Assembly (NCBI RefSeq): GCF_900115815.1
Contig: NZ_FOXV01000008.1
Location: 62,001 to 126,000 of the forward strand
DNA length: 64,000 nucleotides
Origin: Roseivivax halotolerans
GTDB lineage: Bacteria; Pseudomonadota; Alphaproteobacteria; Rhodobacterales; Rhodobacteraceae
Direction: 5' to 3'
The stretch's first letter is position 1. Each line of letters opens with the position of its first letter. The notes beneath the pieces were generated by a model. It saw only the letters and a program-made list of their open reading frames with translations, searched no databases and had not been told where the DNA came from. Made by a program: the position numbers and the translations under genes. Of this stretch, positions 60,898 through 64,000 are shown piece after piece.

Positions 60898-61776
60898 ATG
60901 CTGGGTCTCATCGCAGGGCGCGGAGCGTTGCCGGGCGCGGTCTCCGCGGCGCGGGTGGAAAAGCCTCTCGTCGCCGCGCTCGAAGGCAATGCCCCGGATA
61001 GCGTGACGCCGGATCTGACATTCCGGCTCGAGACGCTCGGCACGCTGATCGAAACCTTCAGCGCGCGCGGCGTGCGGGAGGTCTGCCTCTGCGGCAGTAT
61101 CGACCGGCCCCAGATCGACCCGGCCCGCATCGATGCGCCGACAGAGCCGCTGGTGCCGCGTCTCAAGGAGGCGCTGGCCCTTGGCGATGATGGGGCGCTG
61201 CGCGTGGTGATGGCGCTTTTCGAGGAAGCGGGGATGACGATCCTCGCCGCGCACGAAGCCGCGCCCGCGCTCCTGCTGCCTCCTGGCGTTCCGACCACGA
61301 CGCATCCGCCCGCCATCGCGGATACCGAAGCCGATGTCGGAGAACGCGTGCTCTCGGAGATGGCCGCTGCGGATCTCGGGCAGGCCTGCGCGATCCGCGG
61401 CACCGAGGTTCTGGCCCGCGAAGGCGAGGATGGCACCGATGCGATGCTCGCGCGTCTGGCGCAAGGCGATGCCGGGGGCGATCCGGTGTCGTTCATGATG
61501 GACACCGCCTACGACGTGCTGGGCGGCGCGGCGGACTGGCTCTCGGCCAAACCGCAGGGCGGGCAGGGGTGTCTCTTCAAAGCGCCGAAGCCTGGGCAGG
61601 ACCGGCGCGCGGATCTGCCCGCGATCGGGCCCGAGACGGTGCGCGGTGTGGCGGCGGCCGGGCTCGCCGGGATCGTGATCGAGGCGGGTGGCGTGCTCGT
61701 TCTCGACCAGCGGACGACGCTCGCAAGGGCGGAGGAGGCGGGCCTCTATCTCTGGTCCCGTCCGGCGAAAGGCTGA
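60898..61776 (+). CDS. lpxI: UDP-2,3-diacylglucosamine diphosphatase LpxI
   Basis: This is a 292-residue LpxI, which hydrolyses UDP-diacylglucosamine to lipid X in lipid A synthesis. It is the alphaproteobacterial replacement for LpxH. Motifs include LGLIAGRGALPGAV at the N-terminus, CLCGSIDRPQIDP, and KAPKPGQDRRADLPAIGPET in the C-terminal domain. It lies between lpxA and lpxB as expected, sharing one base with lpxB. Confidence 0.93.
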   Translation: MLGLIAGRGALPGAVSAARVEKPLVAALEGNAPDSVTPDLTFRLETLGTLIETFSARGVREVCLCGSIDRPQIDPARIDAPTEPLVPRLKEALALGDDGALRVVMALFEEAGMTILAAHEAAPALLLPPGVPTTTHPPAIADTEADVGERVLSEMAAADLGQACAIRGTEVLAREGEDGTDAMLARLAQGDAGGDPVSFMMDTAYDVLGGAADWLSAKPQGGQGCLFKAPKPGQDRRADLPAIGPETVRGVAAAGLAGIVIEAGGVLVLDQRTTLARAEEAGLYLWSRPAKG

Positions 61777-62939
61777 TGCGGGTCTTCGTCATTGCAGGAG
61801 AGGCATCGGGCGACCGGCTTGGCGCGGCGCTGATGCGGGGGCTACGCGGCATCGCGGGCGAGAAGGTCGATTTCTCGGGTGTCGGCGGGGAGCGCATGCT
61901 CTCCGAAGGGCTGACCAGCCTCTTTCCGATGGACGAGATCTCGATCATGGGCATTGGCGAGATCCTGAAGGAATATCGGTCGCTCAAGCGACGTATCCGC
62001 GAGACGGCCGATGCGATCCTCGACGCCAAGCCCGATGTCGTCGTCACGATCGACCTGCCCGAATTCAACCTGCGCCTCGCAAAGCTGGTGAAGGCGCGTT
62101 CCGACATTCGCATCGTGCATTACGTCGCGCCGACCGTCTGGGCGTGGCGGCCCGGCCGGGCGGAGAAGATGGCGCGCCACGTTGACCAGGTGCTCGCACT
62201 CTTGCCGTTCGAGCCGCCTTACATGGAAGCCGCCGGGATGCGCTGCGATTTCGTGGGCCACCCGGTCGTAACGGATCCCAAAGCGAGCGCGGCGGAGGAG
62301 GCGTCCTTTCGGCTGACCTACGGGATCGGTGATGCGCCTCTCTGCGCCGTTTTGCCGGGATCGCGCCGCTCCGAGATCCAGCGCCTTGCGCCCGTCTTCG
62401 GGGAGGTCGTCGCACGGCTCGCCAAGGCCCGGCCCGATCTTCGCTTCGTGCTGCCCGCCGCGCACAGCGTCGCGGGGGCGGTCCAGGAGGCCGTCTCCGA
62501 ATGGCCTCATCAGCCGCTGGTCCTTGATCCGCGCGAGGGACCGCGCGTCGAGGAGGCCAAGCGCGCCGCGCTCGCCGCCGCCGATGTGGCGCTCGCGGCC
62601 TCGGGCACCGTCTCGCTCGAGCTGGCGCATGCGCGTACGCCGATGGTTGTCGCCTATGACATGAACTGGCTGTCGCGGCAGATCATCGGACGGATGCTTC
62701 TGACCGACACGGTCACGTTGGTGAACCTCGTCTCGGAGACCCGCGCGGTGCCGGAATTCGTTGGGCGCGACTGCCGGCCAGACCGCATTGCGCCGGCGCT
62801 TCAAAGGGTTCTGGAAGAGCCGCAGGCGCAGCTGCGCGCGATGGACCTGACGATGGAGCGTCTGGGCGAGGGGGGCGCGCCACCCGGTGAGCGGGCTGCC
62901 CGCGCGGTGCTCGACGGTCTCGGCCGAGCCTCCGAATGA
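61776..62939 (+). CDS. lpxB: Lipid-A-disaccharide synthase LpxB
   Basis: This is a 387-residue glycosyltransferase (GT19) that joins lipid X to UDP-diacylglucosamine. It has the N-terminal VIAGEASGDRLGAALM, GVGGERMLSEG, YVAPTVWAWRPGR and VLPGSRRSEIQ, and the later AASGTVSLELAHARTPMVV. It is the last gene of the long operon and starts on TGATG shared with lpxI. Confidence 0.97.
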   Translation: MRVFVIAGEASGDRLGAALMRGLRGIAGEKVDFSGVGGERMLSEGLTSLFPMDEISIMGIGEILKEYRSLKRRIRETADAILDAKPDVVVTIDLPEFNLRLAKLVKARSDIRIVHYVAPTVWAWRPGRAEKMARHVDQVLALLPFEPPYMEAAGMRCDFVGHPVVTDPKASAAEEASFRLTYGIGDAPLCAVLPGSRRSEIQRLAPVFGEVVARLAKARPDLRFVLPAAHSVAGAVQEAVSEWPHQPLVLDPREGPRVEEAKRAALAAADVALAASGTVSLELAHARTPMVVAYDMNWLSRQIIGRMLLTDTVTLVNLVSETRAVPEFVGRDCRPDRIAPALQRVLEEPQAQLRAMDLTMERLGEGGAPPGERAARAVLDGLGRASE

Positions 62940-62969
62940 AAACGCCGCCGGGATCATCCCCGGCGGCGT
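62937..62969 (-). terminator. Terminator between lpxB and the IalB-family gene
   Basis: A perfect 11-bp stem (ACGCCGCCGGG with CCCGGCGGCGT) has a 6-base loop. On the minus strand it runs into four T, so it ends the IalB-type gene; on the plus strand it lacks a T-run but may still help stop lpxB transcripts. Confidence 0.75.
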
Positions 62970-62994
62970 CTCGATCTCGCTTGCCGATCGGCGC

Positions 62995-63684
62995 TTACTG
63001 CGCCGCTTCGACGGAATCGTAGCTGTCGGTGAAGCCCGACAGGGACATGCCGACCGTGACTTCCTGTTCCGGTGCCGCGGCGGGCACGATCGTCACGTTG
63101 GCAACGGCTCCGCGCTTGAACTGGTTGATGTCGGCTTCGGTGAAGCCGACGCGCGCCACGCATCCAAGCTGCGCGCAGAACGCGAAGTCATAGCGCTTGG
63201 CCTGGCCGCCATCGACCGCAATCGTGAGCTTCTGGGTGAGCAGCGTTTCGAGCGGCACGATGAAATTCGCGCCCGCGACTGCCTGGCCTTGTCCCTGGAC
63301 CTTGAAGAGGCTCACTTCGGCGACTGAATTCCCGTCCTCATCCTCGAGCAGCTGATAAAGCTGGCAGGGGTCTTCGCCTTCCTGGGCGCGCAGGCACTGG
63401 ATATCCCAGTCGCCATTGGTCTCGCGCACATAGCTTGCGCTGTCCTCTTGCGTCTCTCCGCCCACGGGCTCGCCTGTATCGAAGAGCTCGCTCGTAGCGC
63501 TGCTGCCTTCAGCGGGTGCTTCAGAGGTGCTCTCGTCGCTGGCCGATGCGTCATTCTCTGCCGGTGCCGCGTCTTCGGCTTGCGCGGCCTCGGCCGGCGT
63601 GTCCTCGGTCGTGGTGTCCTGGGCGATCGCCGGGCTCGCCGCGATCAGCGCGAGAAGGGAAAGTTGCGTCAGCGTGGTCTTCAT
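62995..63684 (-). CDS. Invasion-associated locus B (IalB) family protein
   Basis: This is a 229-residue exported protein with a signal peptide (ending AASPAIAQ), an acidic Ala/Glu/Asp-rich linker (about 23-75), and an IalB-type domain (about 85-215). The domain has GDWDIQCLRAQEGEDPCQLYQLL and paired Cys in AFCAQLGCVARVGF. The family name comes from Bartonella, but in free-living alphaproteobacteria no invasion role is implied; it is probably an envelope protein. Confidence 0.87.
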   Translation of the reverse strand: MKTTLTQLSLLALIAASPAIAQDTTTEDTPAEAAQAEDAAPAENDASASDESTSEAPAEGSSATSELFDTGEPVGGETQEDSASYVRETNGDWDIQCLRAQEGEDPCQLYQLLEDEDGNSVAEVSLFKVQGQGQAVAGANFIVPLETLLTQKLTIAVDGGQAKRYDFAFCAQLGCVARVGFTEADINQFKRGAVANVTIVPAAAPEQEVTVGMSLSGFTDSYDSVEAAQ

Positions 63685-63818
63685 GTCCTGGGCTCCATCG
63701 TATTGGCCGAGATGCGTCGCCGATGCGCTTAGCACGGGTGCGCGGGAGTGTCAGGGGGGAACAGCACATCGCTTCGGGCCGGTTCCGGCAGGTTTCGGCG
63801 GCGTTGCGCGCACAAAAG

Positions 63819-63845
63819 AAAAGAGAGCCCGATGGGCCCTCTTTT
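63819..63845. terminator. Bidirectional terminator-like hairpin
   Basis: AAAAGAG-A-GCCC pairs with GGGC-C-CTCTTTT across a 3-base loop with one A-C mismatch. A and T runs at the two ends give it terminator character on both strands. Confidence 0.55.
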
Positions 63846-63923
63846 CCGTCTCTCCCCGTCGGACTGACCGACCTTGTCATTGCCCCGGACGCTACGGTTA
63901 GATCGCGCACCCGTCAACAGGCA

Positions 63924-63945
63924 AAACGCCGCTTATTCGGCGTTT
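63924..63945 (-). terminator. Small terminator-like hairpin
   Basis: AAACGCCG pairs with CGGCGTTT around a 6-base loop. On the minus strand it ends in TTTT. Confidence 0.5.
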
Positions 63946-63965
63946 CATCTATTTGTAATTTACGA

Positions 63966-63993
63966 AGAAAAATGCCGCGCCCTGAGGCGCGGC
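63966..63993 (-). terminator. Terminator of a gene beyond the window
   Basis: GCCGCGCC pairs with GGCGCGGC around a 4-base loop. On the minus strand a run of five T follows, as expected for a Rho-independent terminator of a minus-strand gene located to the right of the window. Confidence 0.7.
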
Positions 63994-64000
63994 CAGTCTG

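Larger units (their letters stand above)
63685..64000. other. Non-coding right end with several hairpins
   Basis: No gene is recognisable in these 316 bases. They include the promoter region of the IalB-type gene and three terminator-like hairpins, which mostly point to transcripts arriving on the minus strand from beyond the window. Confidence 0.6.

Overview
The window is high-GC, densely packed DNA from an alphaproteobacterium, very probably a marine member of the Rhodobacterales (Roseobacter group). The evidence is the gene orders (purS-purQ, ocd-arginase-Lrp, xerD/aroK/aroB, and the run from pyrH to lpxB), LpxI in place of LpxH, an Irr-type iron control element, and paired RTX/Hint-domain proteins. 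Genes are closely spaced and many start codons overlap the preceding stop (ATGA, TGATG, TTGA). There is no integrase module, insertion sequence, phage gene or CRISPR array. One tRNA gene is present (tRNA-Leu CAA).

Left part (1-13.4 kb): the end of purS and purQ; a DctB/DctD two-component pair whose DctD lacks the GAFTGA loop needed to contact sigma-54; an arginine/ornithine degradation pair (arginase, ornithine cyclodeaminase) divergent from an Lrp-type regulator; dsbB with a DedA/YqaA-like membrane protein; tRNA-Leu; a GFA-family zinc protein; a GAF histidine kinase; and a phnD-phnC-phnE-phnE phosphonate/phosphate-ester importer behind a Pho box.

Middle (13.5-32.3 kb): an iron island. It holds a TonB operon (small exported protein, ExbB, two ExbD, TonB), an AraC regulator, a TonB-dependent siderophore receptor, and a five-gene operon for ferric-siderophore ABC import and FhuF-like reductive release. 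A heme block follows: a small coupled ORF, hemP, a DUF1289 protein, an unknown gene, dps, a heme receptor and hmuSTUV. Six related TGA-N9-TCA/G sites lie in the iron-gene control regions, and a perfect Irr box (ICE) precedes dps. Together these suggest one iron-controlled unit that both imports iron and stores it.

Next (32.3-42.9 kb): a 685-base AT-rich control region with three inverted repeats and a perfect TTAA-N7-TTAA CtrA-type site precedes a 1014-residue RTX protein ending in a Hint domain. A stand-alone Hint paralogue lies beyond it. Then come a MobA/MocA-like nucleotidyltransferase, a HisKA_2/HWE-type GAF kinase, a CorC/HlyC-type protein, xerD, and an exported protein of unknown function with a 49-residue membrane protein upstream.

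Right part (43-64 kb): mainly housekeeping. It contains aroK-aroB, a CBS-domain M50 protease, ssb, a lytic transglycosylase, a solitary Tat-exported solute-binding protein with an AraC regulator, and miaA. The long plus-strand series pyrH-frr-uppS-cdsA-dxr-rseP-(42-residue membrane protein)-bamA-skp-fabZ-lpxA-lpxI-lpxB links translation recycling, isoprenoid and phospholipid synthesis, outer-membrane assembly and lipid A. lpxD is absent from its usual place. The window ends with an IalB-family protein and several terminator hairpins.
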